A DNA stretch of 64,000 nucleotides. Source: DATKJY01 sp964540105 (GTDB taxonomy: Bacteria > Zixibacteria > MSB-5A5 > GN15 > FEB-12). Position numbers and translations under genes: made by a program. The notes beneath the pieces were generated by a model. It saw only the letters and a list, made by a program, of their open reading frames with translations, made no database searches and had not been told where the DNA came from. The stretch's first letter is position 1. Every line of letters begins with the position of its first letter. Below, in pieces: positions 52,095 through 59,502 of this stretch. The DNA lies in the NCBI GenBank assembly GCA_964540105.1, contig CAZILL010000002.1:868001-932000 (forward strand), read 5' to 3'.

Positions 52095-52577
52095 ATGAAG
52101 ATCTCCAAGAGCTCACGTCACTCTAAGATCACGGGAGACTTTGGCGAGCGCCTTGTGCTCTACTGGCTGTCGAAATACGGGTTCGAGTGCGCCTACGTTG
52201 ATCACGTTGGCATTGACATCATCGCGTGCAATCCGTATACGAAAGAACTTATGGGCGTCTCAGTCAAATCACGCTCGCGAGACACCGGTACGGAAAGCAC
52301 TACAGTCAACATACCTAATGATCAACTGGATAAGCTAAGAGCAGCGTGTGATGCCTTCAGATGCGAGCCGTACTTCGCAGTCGTAGTGGATGAATCTGAT
52401 ACGATTCTTGTGCACATTCTGAGTGCCTCCCATCTGGTCAGTCTCTGCCCGCCCGGAAAGAGATGCATGAGTTGGAAGACGAGCAAAGCTTGGTTGGCTA
52501 AGTACAAGACCGATCCTGAGATAAGAACCTTCAGCTTCACAACAAAGATCGGCAATTGGTGGCGCGAGAAGGGATGA
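52095..52577 (+). CDS. Small protein with PD-(D/E)XK nuclease-like features
   Basis: A 160-aa soluble protein. 'GDFGERLVLYWLSKYGFE' followed by 'GIDIIACNPYTKELMGVSVKSR' gives the spacing E...(G/V)ID...(x)VKSR of the PD-(D/E)XK restriction-endonuclease-like fold (Glu18, Asp41, Lys58 approximately). It could be a small nuclease or an inactive relative, for example a Holliday-junction-resolvase-like or 'endonuclease-like' household protein. No methylase or partner is adjacent. The assignment rests only on motif spacing. Confidence 0.5.
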   Translation: MKISKSSRHSKITGDFGERLVLYWLSKYGFECAYVDHVGIDIIACNPYTKELMGVSVKSRSRDTGTESTTVNIPNDQLDKLRAACDAFRCEPYFAVVVDESDTILVHILSASHLVSLCPPGKRCMSWKTSKAWLAKYKTDPEIRTFSFTTKIGNWWREKG

Positions 52578-52663
52578 GCTCCCCCGGAACCTTCCGCCCC
52601 CGCCGCCGTTTTATCTAATTATTGTTCACGAACGAACCACTAAACATGCGAAAGGACTTCGCT

Positions 52664-53371
52664 ATGAAAGTTGCTCTATTTATCCTGCTCGCTCTTGTCT
52701 CACTATTACCATGCGCTGCTACCGCCGATCAACGCTCCTATGTCTGGACCTACGAATATCACACAGTCCCGAAAGGCGAAGCTGAGATCGAATCCTACTT
52801 CACTATCTCTGCTCCGGGAACAGACAGCCTCGAAGGGAAGGCCAGCTCCGAGCATAAGTTCGAACTCGAAGTCGGCATGACTGACCGTTTTGATTTCGCG
52901 ATCTACCAGGTCTTTTCGCAAGCCCCAAAGCAATCCCTTACGTATGACGGTTTCCAACTGCGGGCGCGCTATCGCATTGGTGAGAAGGGGAAGTACTTTC
53001 TGGACCCGGTGCTGTATCTCGAATACAAGGGCGTGCCGGATTTCGCCGTCCACGGATTCGAAGCCAAGCTGATCCTCGCCAGAGATTTCGGACGTTTCAA
53101 CATCGCCCTGAACCCGATTCTGGATATTGAACTGGCCGACTCAAACGAAGCCAATTCTGAGTACGCCGTTGGCATGAACTACGGGGTTAACGACATGCTA
53201 CGACTCGGGATCGAAGCGAAAGGGAGCGAAAGCGGCCACTACATCGGCCCCGTAATTGCCCACGGCAAAGGGCGTTTCTGGGTAGCGATCGGCTCGGCCT
53301 TCAAAGTTGGGAGCGTTGATCAAGGTAAACCCGGGTTTCAACTGCGTATGCTCGCGGGGATCGGACTGTAA
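52664..53371 (+). CDS. Predicted outer-membrane beta-barrel protein
   Basis: A 235-aa protein with a signal peptide (MKVALFILLALVSLLPCAATA) and a mature part of alternating strands ('EIESYFTISAPG', 'HKFELEVGMTDRFDFAIYQV', 'GFQLRARYRIG', 'FQLRMLAGIGL' at the end), as in DUF-type outer-membrane barrels. Start chosen at ATG 52664, with AAAGGA 7 bases upstream; upstream in-frame ATGs at 52622 and 52646 are not followed by a signal peptide. The function is unknown. Confidence 0.6.
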   Translation: MKVALFILLALVSLLPCAATADQRSYVWTYEYHTVPKGEAEIESYFTISAPGTDSLEGKASSEHKFELEVGMTDRFDFAIYQVFSQAPKQSLTYDGFQLRARYRIGEKGKYFLDPVLYLEYKGVPDFAVHGFEAKLILARDFGRFNIALNPILDIELADSNEANSEYAVGMNYGVNDMLRLGIEAKGSESGHYIGPVIAHGKGRFWVAIGSAFKVGSVDQGKPGFQLRMLAGIGL

Positions 53372-53516
53372 GCGGAGGCACGGCCGTGGCCAAACGGACC
53401 TACCTTAATAAGCGACGTTACCCCCTGTCCGTAAACCTGCACTCAGCTGACCCTGCAAAATCACTGGCGATTCACCCCTGATCTCTTTTTCGCTCCCCCA
53501 TGTGGAGGTAACGCGT

Positions 53517-53603
53517 ATGCCCACGATTGAAAAACAGCCATCACGAGACCCAGATCCAATGGCCAACGCAAAATCACCACCAAAGAAATGTCATGAAAAA
53601 TGA
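53517..53603 (+). CDS. Possible 28-aa small protein
   Basis: ATG 53517 is preceded by GTGGAGGTAA with a 7-base spacing, a strong ribosome-binding site in an otherwise empty 347-bp gap (53372-53718). It encodes 28 residues (MPTIEKQPSRDPDPM..., ending PPKKCHEK). It is polar and basic, with a Lys/Pro-rich middle faintly like the 34-aa protein at 33.3 kb. There is no terminator evidence and no recognisable family, so this may be chance. Confidence 0.35.
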   Translation: MPTIEKQPSRDPDPMANAKSPPKKCHEK

Positions 53604-53682
53604 AACTTATGGAAAACGAACCCATTTTTCTGATCACAAACCCTCGACACTCGCGCAGCGGACTTGTCCCCACGCAGTGGGC

Positions 53683-53711
53683 TTGACCTGACATTATATT
53701 ACCCCTATACT
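53683..53711 (+). promoter_or_regulatory. Promoter of the dCMP deaminase gene, predicted leaderless start
   Basis: TTGACC (53683-53688), 17 bp, TATACT (53706-53711). ATG is at 53719, 7 bases after the -10 box, and the intervening CACCCCC has no Shine-Dalgarno sequence. Confidence 0.6.
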
Positions 53712-53718
53712 CACCCCC

Positions 53719-54216
53719 ATGACTGTAAAGCGAACCGACTACATCAGCTGGGACGACTACTTCATGGCCGTCGCCCAGCTCTCCGCCCACCGCTCCAAAG
53801 ACCCGGGGACTCAGGTCGGGGCCTGCATCGTCAACAAGAATAAGCGGATCATCGGCATTGGCTACAACGGCTTCCCCGCTGGTTGTTCCGATGACGAACT
53901 CCCGTGGGCTCGCGACGGCGCCTACCTCGACACCAAGTATCCCTATGTCTGCCATGCCGAAATGAACGCGATCACCAACGCTGCCAACAAGCCCGACCTC
54001 GACGGCGCCACATTATATGTCTCTCTTTACCCGTGCAACGAATGCGCCAAACTCATCATTCAGGTCGGGATCAAGGAAGTCGTCTATCTTTCTGACAAGT
54101 ACGCTCACGACGACAAGTTCGTGGCGGCGAGAAAAGTTTTCCAAATGGCGGGTATCTCGACTCGCCAACTCCGACCAATTCAGACCACGATTACCCTCAA
54201 GCTCGAAGACCTCTAA
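53719..54216 (+). CDS. Deoxycytidylate (dCMP) deaminase
   Basis: A 165-aa zinc deaminase that converts dCMP to dUMP for thymidylate synthesis. The zinc and catalytic residues are His79 and Glu81 (CHAE) and Cys106/Cys109 (PCNEC). 'DPGTQVGACIVNKNKRIIGIGYNGFP' is the usual substrate-side segment of ComEB-type dCMP deaminases. It is a single gene with its own promoter, apparently leaderless. Confidence 0.92.
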   Translation: MTVKRTDYISWDDYFMAVAQLSAHRSKDPGTQVGACIVNKNKRIIGIGYNGFPAGCSDDELPWARDGAYLDTKYPYVCHAEMNAITNAANKPDLDGATLYVSLYPCNECAKLIIQVGIKEVVYLSDKYAHDDKFVAARKVFQMAGISTRQLRPIQTTITLKLEDL

Positions 54217-54406
54217 CAGAATCCCTGTCTGTTCCTTCAGCCGGAACCGCGATCAGCCGATAAACCGACAACTGCGGGCGATCCCCGGGCCGGTTCTCTT
54301 CGCGCGCAGATTTTGAGAATATCGGGCAGATTTTAGGTTGCGTCCGGTCGGACAGACCATAGATTTCGGCTTTTTCCGGCAGGAACTTTCTAACAGGAGT
54401 AGATAT

Positions 54407-55732
54407 ATGGCAAGAACAAGAGAAGATGTACTAAGGCAAATCGACGAAGTGGGCGTGCGCTACATTCGCCTCTGCTTCACCGACATTCTCGGCAAAATCA
54501 AAGGGATGTCAATTACCCGCTCCGAGATCGAACAGGTGCTCGAAGAAGGACAGGGGTTTGATGGTTCTTCGGTCGAAGGATTCGCACGCATCGACGAGTC
54601 CGACCTGATGGCGATCCCTGACCCATTGACCTTCCGCGTTATCCCGTGGGAGATCGCGGGGGAGAAGATCGCTATGATGTTCTGCGACATTCAGAACCCC
54701 GATGGCACCCCCTACGACGGCGACCCGCGCTGGGTGCTCAAACGCCAGCTCGAGAAACTCAAGGAAAAGAACTGGACCTTCTTTGTCGGCCCGGAGCTTG
54801 AGTACTTCTACTTCCAGAACGACAAAGAAACCACCGTTCTCGACACCGCTGGCTATTTCGACTACGAATCCGTCGACATCGGCACTCAGCTTCGCAAGAA
54901 GACCGTCAACGCTCTCGAGCTGATGGACATTCGCGTCGAATGCTCGCACCATGAAGTTGCCCCGAGTCAGCATGAAATCGACCTGAAGTATCAGGAAGCG
55001 CTCGTGATGGCCGACTTCGCTCAGGTCTATCGCTTTGTTGCCAAGGAAGTCGCCCTCGAGAACGATCTGTATGCCAGTTTCATGCCCAAACCGATTTTCG
55101 GCGAAAACGGCAGCGGCATGCATTGCCATGTTTCCTTGTTCAAGGGAGAGAAGAATCTCTTCTTCGACCCCAAAGGGGAATATAACCTCTCCAAAACGGC
55201 CCGCCATTTCACGGCCGGCGTCTTGAATCACGTCAAAGAAATCACGCTCGTGCTCAACCAGTGGGTTAACTCCTACAAGCGCCTTGTTCCCGGCTACGAG
55301 GCCCCTGTCTACATCAGTTGGGGGCGTCGCAACCGCTCCAGCCTCGTGCGTGTCCCCATGTATCGCGTCGGTAAAGAAAAGGCGACCCGCATTGAACTCC
55401 GTTCCCCCGATCCCGCCGCCAATCCGTACCTGGCTTTCGCCTGCATTCTGGCCGCCGGACTCAAGGGAATCGAAAAGAGCTACGAGCTCCCCAAGCCGGT
55501 TGAGGAGAACATCTTCAAGCTCACCGACGAACAGAAGAAGAAGATGAATATCGATACCCTTCCCGACTCGCTTGAAAATGCCATCAATCTCGCTGAATCT
55601 TCCAAGCTCGTCCAAGAAACTCTCGGCGACCATGTCTTCTCCAAGCTGATCGCCAACAAGCGCATCGAGTGGGATCAGTATCGCATGCATGTTGGTAACT
55701 ACGAAATCGGTAAGTACCTCTCCCTGCTGTAG
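54407..55732 (+). CDS. glnA: Glutamine synthetase type I (alpha subtype)
   Basis: A 441-aa GSI that makes glutamine from glutamate, ammonia and ATP. 'GFDGSSVEGFARIDESDLM', 'ELEYFYF', 'HEVAPSQHEIDLKY', 'GSGMHCHVSLF' and 'NRSSLVRVP' cover the substrate, metal and ATP sites. Start at ATG 54407, with AACAGGAG upstream; the frame extends 23 codons earlier without support. The length and the absence of the Tyr adenylylation motif (the region reads 'FKLTDEQKKKMNIDTLP') indicate the alpha subtype, controlled by feedback and not by adenylylation. A terminator follows. Confidence 0.95.
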   Translation: MARTREDVLRQIDEVGVRYIRLCFTDILGKIKGMSITRSEIEQVLEEGQGFDGSSVEGFARIDESDLMAIPDPLTFRVIPWEIAGEKIAMMFCDIQNPDGTPYDGDPRWVLKRQLEKLKEKNWTFFVGPELEYFYFQNDKETTVLDTAGYFDYESVDIGTQLRKKTVNALELMDIRVECSHHEVAPSQHEIDLKYQEALVMADFAQVYRFVAKEVALENDLYASFMPKPIFGENGSGMHCHVSLFKGEKNLFFDPKGEYNLSKTARHFTAGVLNHVKEITLVLNQWVNSYKRLVPGYEAPVYISWGRRNRSSLVRVPMYRVGKEKATRIELRSPDPAANPYLAFACILAAGLKGIEKSYELPKPVEENIFKLTDEQKKKMNIDTLPDSLENAINLAESSKLVQETLGDHVFSKLIANKRIEWDQYRMHVGNYEIGKYLSLL

Positions 55733-55761
55733 TTCGTCGCGTCTCTTTCGCTCAAGTGATT

Positions 55762-55791
55762 AAGGGCCGGTCTCTCACGAGTCCGGCCTTT
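55762..55791 (+). terminator. Intrinsic terminator of glnA
   Basis: AAGGGCCGG (55762-55770) pairs with CCGGCCTTT (55783-55791), nine pairs including one G-T, around TCTCTCACGAGT, which can extend the stem by CTC/GAG. It is followed by CTG, so the T tract is short (TTTCT). Confidence 0.7.
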
Positions 55792-55813
55792 CTGAACATC
55801 AGCACAATCCTGT

Positions 55814-55841
55814 TTGCCACGTCTCGTGGACACCCTATATT
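55814..55841 (+). promoter_or_regulatory. Promoter of gatA, predicted leaderless start
   Basis: TTGCCA (55814-55819), 16 bp, TATATT (55836-55841). ATG is at 55849, 7 bases after the -10 box, with TCCCTAC between and no Shine-Dalgarno sequence. Confidence 0.5.
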
Positions 55842-55848
55842 TCCCTAC

Positions 55849-57288
55849 ATGTTCGACTACCGATCGCTCACCGCCACCGAAATCGCCGTCGCTGTCCGCT
55901 CGTGCAAAATGAGCGCTTCCGTACTTACCGAACACGCGCTCAACCTGGCCGCCACCGACGGTCGCGATCTCAATGCCTTCATCACTCTCTGTGACACCAA
56001 AGCTCTCGCGCGGGCGCAGGCGATTGATGCCGCCGTAGCCTCTCGCACTTTGAACGCGCAACTCCCTCTCGCCGGTGTCCCGATCGCCATCAAAGATAAC
56101 ATCTCCTACACCGACTACCCCTGCACCTGCGGCTCGCATATCCTCGAGAACTATGTTCCCCCCTACGATGCCACCGTCGTGAAACATCTTGAGTCCGCCG
56201 GCGCGATCATTATCGGCAAGACCAACATGGACGAATTCGCGATGGGCTCGTCGACCGAGAACTCGTTCTTTGGTCCCGTACGAAACCCGCTACGCCACGA
56301 CCTTACCCCCGGCGGTTCTTCCGGCGGATCAGCTGCCGCCGTCGCTCAGAAGATAGTCCCGCTCGCGCTCGGCTCCGAAACAGGTGGCTCGGTCCGCCAG
56401 CCCGCCGCGTTCTGCGGTTTGTTCGGCTTGAAACCGACCTATGGCGGCGTCTCGCGCTACGGACTCGTTGCGTTCGCGTCATCGACTGATCAGATCAGCC
56501 CCTTTGCGTGCAACGCCTCCGACCTCGCCCTGCTCTATAGCACCATCTGCGGCCGTGACCCGAATGACTCGACTTCCGTGAGCTTCGATCACCCCGACTA
56601 TCTTGCGCAGATCGACAGCGACCGAAAATTCAGAATCGGCATCCCCAAAGAGTACTTCGGAGAAGGGCTCGATCCGCACGTACACGATGTTGTCCGCAAC
56701 GCGATCTCAGTGCTTGAAAAAGCCGGCCACACTTTCGTCGAGATTTCACTGCCTACGACCGACAAGGGGATCGCGATCTACTACGTTATCGCCTGTGCCG
56801 AGGCTTCGGCCAATCTGGCGCGCTTTGATGGCGTCAAGTTCGGTCTGCGCGAAAGCGGTGACAAATCGCTGGCCGAAATGTACGCCGATACCCGCGCCCG
56901 TGGCTTTGGCCCGGAAGTCAAACGCCGCATCATGCTCGGCACCTACACGCTCTCCTCTGGCTACTACGATGCCTACTATATTAAGGCTTCTCGTGTGCGC
57001 GAACTCCTGCGCCGTGACTTCGAAACCGCTTTCCAGCAGGTCGACCTGATCATTAGCCCGACCTCACCAACACCCCCCTTCGCGCTGGGGGAGAGGATTG
57101 CCGATCCGCTCACCATGTATCTCTCCGACGTTTACACCGTCTCCGCGAGCCTAACCGGCAACCCAGCCATCTCAATCCCGTTTGGCGCTGTCCCCGATGG
57201 TCGTCCGGTCGGCGTCCAATTCATGGCCCGCCACTTCGACGAACTCAGCCTCTTTCAGATCGCTCGTCTTCTGGAACAACTTCACTAA
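55849..57288 (+). CDS. gatA: GatA, glutamyl/aspartyl-tRNA amidotransferase subunit A
   Basis: A 479-aa amidase that releases ammonia from glutamine for conversion of misacylated Glu-tRNA(Gln) or Asp-tRNA(Asn). The Ser-cisSer-Lys triad is complete: Lys82 (AIKDN), Ser157 (GGSSGGSAA) and Ser181 (SETGGSVRQPA). Start at ATG 55849; the frame extends 31 codons upstream across the promoter. gatB is 2.2 kb downstream, and no gatC is in the window, so the three-subunit enzyme is encoded by dispersed genes here. Confidence 0.95.
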   Translation: MFDYRSLTATEIAVAVRSCKMSASVLTEHALNLAATDGRDLNAFITLCDTKALARAQAIDAAVASRTLNAQLPLAGVPIAIKDNISYTDYPCTCGSHILENYVPPYDATVVKHLESAGAIIIGKTNMDEFAMGSSTENSFFGPVRNPLRHDLTPGGSSGGSAAAVAQKIVPLALGSETGGSVRQPAAFCGLFGLKPTYGGVSRYGLVAFASSTDQISPFACNASDLALLYSTICGRDPNDSTSVSFDHPDYLAQIDSDRKFRIGIPKEYFGEGLDPHVHDVVRNAISVLEKAGHTFVEISLPTTDKGIAIYYVIACAEASANLARFDGVKFGLRESGDKSLAEMYADTRARGFGPEVKRRIMLGTYTLSSGYYDAYYIKASRVRELLRRDFETAFQQVDLIISPTSPTPPFALGERIADPLTMYLSDVYTVSASLTGNPAISIPFGAVPDGRPVGVQFMARHFDELSLFQIARLLEQLH

Positions 57289-57291
57289 GTT

Positions 57292-58077
57292 ATGCCGTAC
57301 ATCGCCAATAGTTCGGTCCGCACCTACTACGAAGAACACGGCTCCGGTCAACCTGTCGTATTCCTGCACGGCTTCACGCTCGACCGGCGCATGTGGCGCG
57401 ACCAGGTTCCCTTCCTGTCAAATCATTTCCGCATGATCATTCAGGATGCGCGCGGTCACGGCCTCTCCGACACTCCGCCAACCGGCTACAGCCGTGCCGA
57501 CCGCATCTCCGATGTCATCGCCCTTATCAATCATCTGGGACTCGCTAAAGTCCACCTCGTCGGCCTTTCGATGGGTGGTTCGACCGCCATCGGCTTCGCG
57601 CTCAAACATCAAGAGCGACTCCTGTCGCTCACGCTGGTCGACACCGGAGCCGCCGGTTATCAGATGGGGAAGAAGATCGTGCGCATCGATGACATCGTGC
57701 AGGCCAAAGGGCTCGAAGCCGGCAAAGGGCAGTGGCTCAGGATGACCCTCATGTGGTACAAAGGGAAGCGGGCTGTCCACGCGGAGCTTATGACCGCGAT
57801 GGTCAACGACCACTCCGGCGCGATCTGGACCGATCCCATGCGCGGTAAGTACCCGCCGTCACCGCCCGATCTTGACGCCGTCCATGCGATCAGAGTGCCG
57901 ACTTGCATTTTTGTGGGGGAGAAGGACAGGGTCTTCGTGCCGCTGGCGAAGGAGCTTCACAAACGGATCGCCGGAAGCATTTACCATGAGTACGCGGGCG
58001 TTGGGCACATGCTCAATATTGAAGCGCCGGAGAAATTCAATCAGGACCTAAAGAGCTTCCTTGAATCTTGCAAATAG
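57292..58077 (+). CDS. Alpha/beta-hydrolase fold protein
   Basis: A 261-aa hydrolase with the complete triad Ser93 (GLSMGG), Asp212 (GEKDRV) and His239 (GHML), and the oxyanion segment 'HGFTLDRRMW'. The fold covers esterases, lactonases (3-oxoadipate enol-lactonase-like spacing) and many others, so no substrate is claimed. It starts 3 bp after gatA and is probably translated from the same mRNA, although the functions seem unrelated. Confidence 0.85.
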   Translation: MPYIANSSVRTYYEEHGSGQPVVFLHGFTLDRRMWRDQVPFLSNHFRMIIQDARGHGLSDTPPTGYSRADRISDVIALINHLGLAKVHLVGLSMGGSTAIGFALKHQERLLSLTLVDTGAAGYQMGKKIVRIDDIVQAKGLEAGKGQWLRMTLMWYKGKRAVHAELMTAMVNDHSGAIWTDPMRGKYPPSPPDLDAVHAIRVPTCIFVGEKDRVFVPLAKELHKRIAGSIYHEYAGVGHMLNIEAPEKFNQDLKSFLESCK

Positions 58078-58088
58078 GCTGAAGTGAC

Positions 58089-58131
58089 CCACCCTTCGCC
58101 TCTCCCATGCATGGGAGAGGGTGGCGCGAAG
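58089..58131. terminator. Bidirectional hairpin between convergent genes, with a perfect 20-bp palindrome
   Basis: CTCTCCCATG and CATGGGAGAG (58100-58119) form a perfect palindrome. The flanks can extend it in two alternative ways, CCACCC with GGGTGG (58089-58094 with 58119-58124) or CTTCGC with GCGAAG. There is no clear T tract. It lies 12 bp after the hydrolase stop and about 50 bp from the convergent gene's stop. Confidence 0.5.
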
Positions 58132-58180
58132 CGACGGGAAGCTCTTCAACACTCCCTTGGATGGTTGGCCACCCGACCAC

Positions 58181-59305
58181 TTAGTGAGACTTCTTTTCGC
58201 CGACCCTCGGTATTCCGGGACGTGCCTTACCGTTCTCTGCAATGATCGTATAGAGAAAATGCGCTTCCTTCAGTAGCTCGACAACCGGCCATTTCGCCGT
58301 CACGATTAAATGACCGGTTGAATCCTCACGGGCATTGACGCCAAATGCGATCACGAGCGAATCTCTCTGATGTACTGTCAACGAATCAAATCGAAGGGTG
58401 AAGACCGTTGTGTCGAGCCCTGGCGGGAGAGGCATATCTATTTTGGCGCCGGGCACCACGAACTTGGCCAGGTGAAAACGGGTCTCTCCTTTCTTTCGAG
58501 TCCATATTTGTCCGTCAATGATGATGTCCTGTACGTTTGCATTGCTCAGCGGCGTCTTCTCCAAACTGTAGCGATGCTGCATTTCGTCATAATGTCTTCG
58601 TTGAGGGGTTCCCGCTTTGAAAAGTTCTTTGGCAACTGGAATGGAGTATCCCAGGGAGTCCTGAATCCAAATAATGGTCGTATCTCCCCTTCTTGCTGTC
58701 ATTAGCGAATCTTGCTCGGCTTGCCGTTTGTCCGGAACAGGAGGCGGCAAGGCAGAATCAGCTGTTGTTACGCTTGGAGGATTTGATTCCTTGGCGTTGA
58801 CGAGCGAATCAGTTAAGGGTGATACCTGTTGACTTGTGATGATTCGGGGTTTCGGATAGAGCATCTTCGCATAAGCGCGAAGATCACCTCCCTTAAGCTC
58901 CAGACCGCCATCTCTCGGAGCCCACCAGTACTCCGGCTTCTCCGAGAAATCTCCCGCCTTGATTTGTACTCTGATACCACACGTGTCCATGGAGGGGATG
59001 TTCAGATGCAATGCAAACTTCACCGAATCGCCTTGTGTGCAGAATGCCGACATTGTGGCTGGGTCAGAGCAGGTCAATTGGTCCGTTGTCAGGACTGATA
59101 ACGTGACCGACTGACACGGCTCGTTTGCTCTAACGGTGAGCGTCAGGGTGACATTTCCCGGTACTACAAGCAGGGGAGAAACCTCCAGATGGTAGGTGAA
59201 CGGGCCATGCCAAAGAGTGCCATCGGCAACGGCGCGAGGGCTTGCTGAGAACACTACGGCAGCAGCCGAGATCACTAGCAAGAATGGAGTGCGAATCCGC
59301 ATCAT
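58181..59305 (-). CDS. Secreted protein of unknown function
   Basis: A 374-aa protein with a signal peptide (about residues 1-27, ending 'SPRAVA'). An Ig-like beta domain (about 35-120, 'LLVVPGNVTLTLTVRANEP') carries four cysteines that may form disulfides. A Ser/Pro/Asp-rich linker (about 160-200) and a second beta-rich region (about 260-345) follow. No family is recognised. It is the only minus-strand gene in this part of the window and lies between gatA-hydrolase and gatB, separating genes often found together. Confidence 0.55.
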   Translation of the reverse strand: MMRIRTPFLLVISAAAVVFSASPRAVADGTLWHGPFTYHLEVSPLLVVPGNVTLTLTVRANEPCQSVTLSVLTTDQLTCSDPATMSAFCTQGDSVKFALHLNIPSMDTCGIRVQIKAGDFSEKPEYWWAPRDGGLELKGGDLRAYAKMLYPKPRIITSQQVSPLTDSLVNAKESNPPSVTTADSALPPPVPDKRQAEQDSLMTARRGDTTIIWIQDSLGYSIPVAKELFKAGTPQRRHYDEMQHRYSLEKTPLSNANVQDIIIDGQIWTRKKGETRFHLAKFVVPGAKIDMPLPPGLDTTVFTLRFDSLTVHQRDSLVIAFGVNAREDSTGHLIVTAKWPVVELLKEAHFLYTIIAENGKARPGIPRVGEKKSH

Positions 59306-59449
59306 TTCCTCCCTGTGCCATCATTCACAGAAGATACCGTAGCATCTGAACCTAAGACGTTTCCGTTCGACAGAGGATGCAATGTAATCTACGAGTTGGC
59401 AATTTGTCGACAAGAAATCCCTCGACTGGTTATGCACCCCACCTACCAT

Positions 59450-59477
59450 TTGACTTTCCACCCACCCCGCCTATATT
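59450..59477 (+). promoter_or_regulatory. Promoter of the gatB-purN-purC-purH operon
   Basis: TTGACT (59450-59455), 16 bp, TATATT (59472-59477). The predicted start is about 20 nt before the gatB start codon, so unlike gatA this gene has a short leader with AAGGA. Confidence 0.6.
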
Positions 59478-59502
59478 TCCGGACTCAGGAAAGGACAGAA
59501 AT

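Noticed and set aside
54509..55690. 393-aa minus-strand frame opposite glnA
   Set aside because: Shadow of glutamine synthetase, caused by third-position bias.
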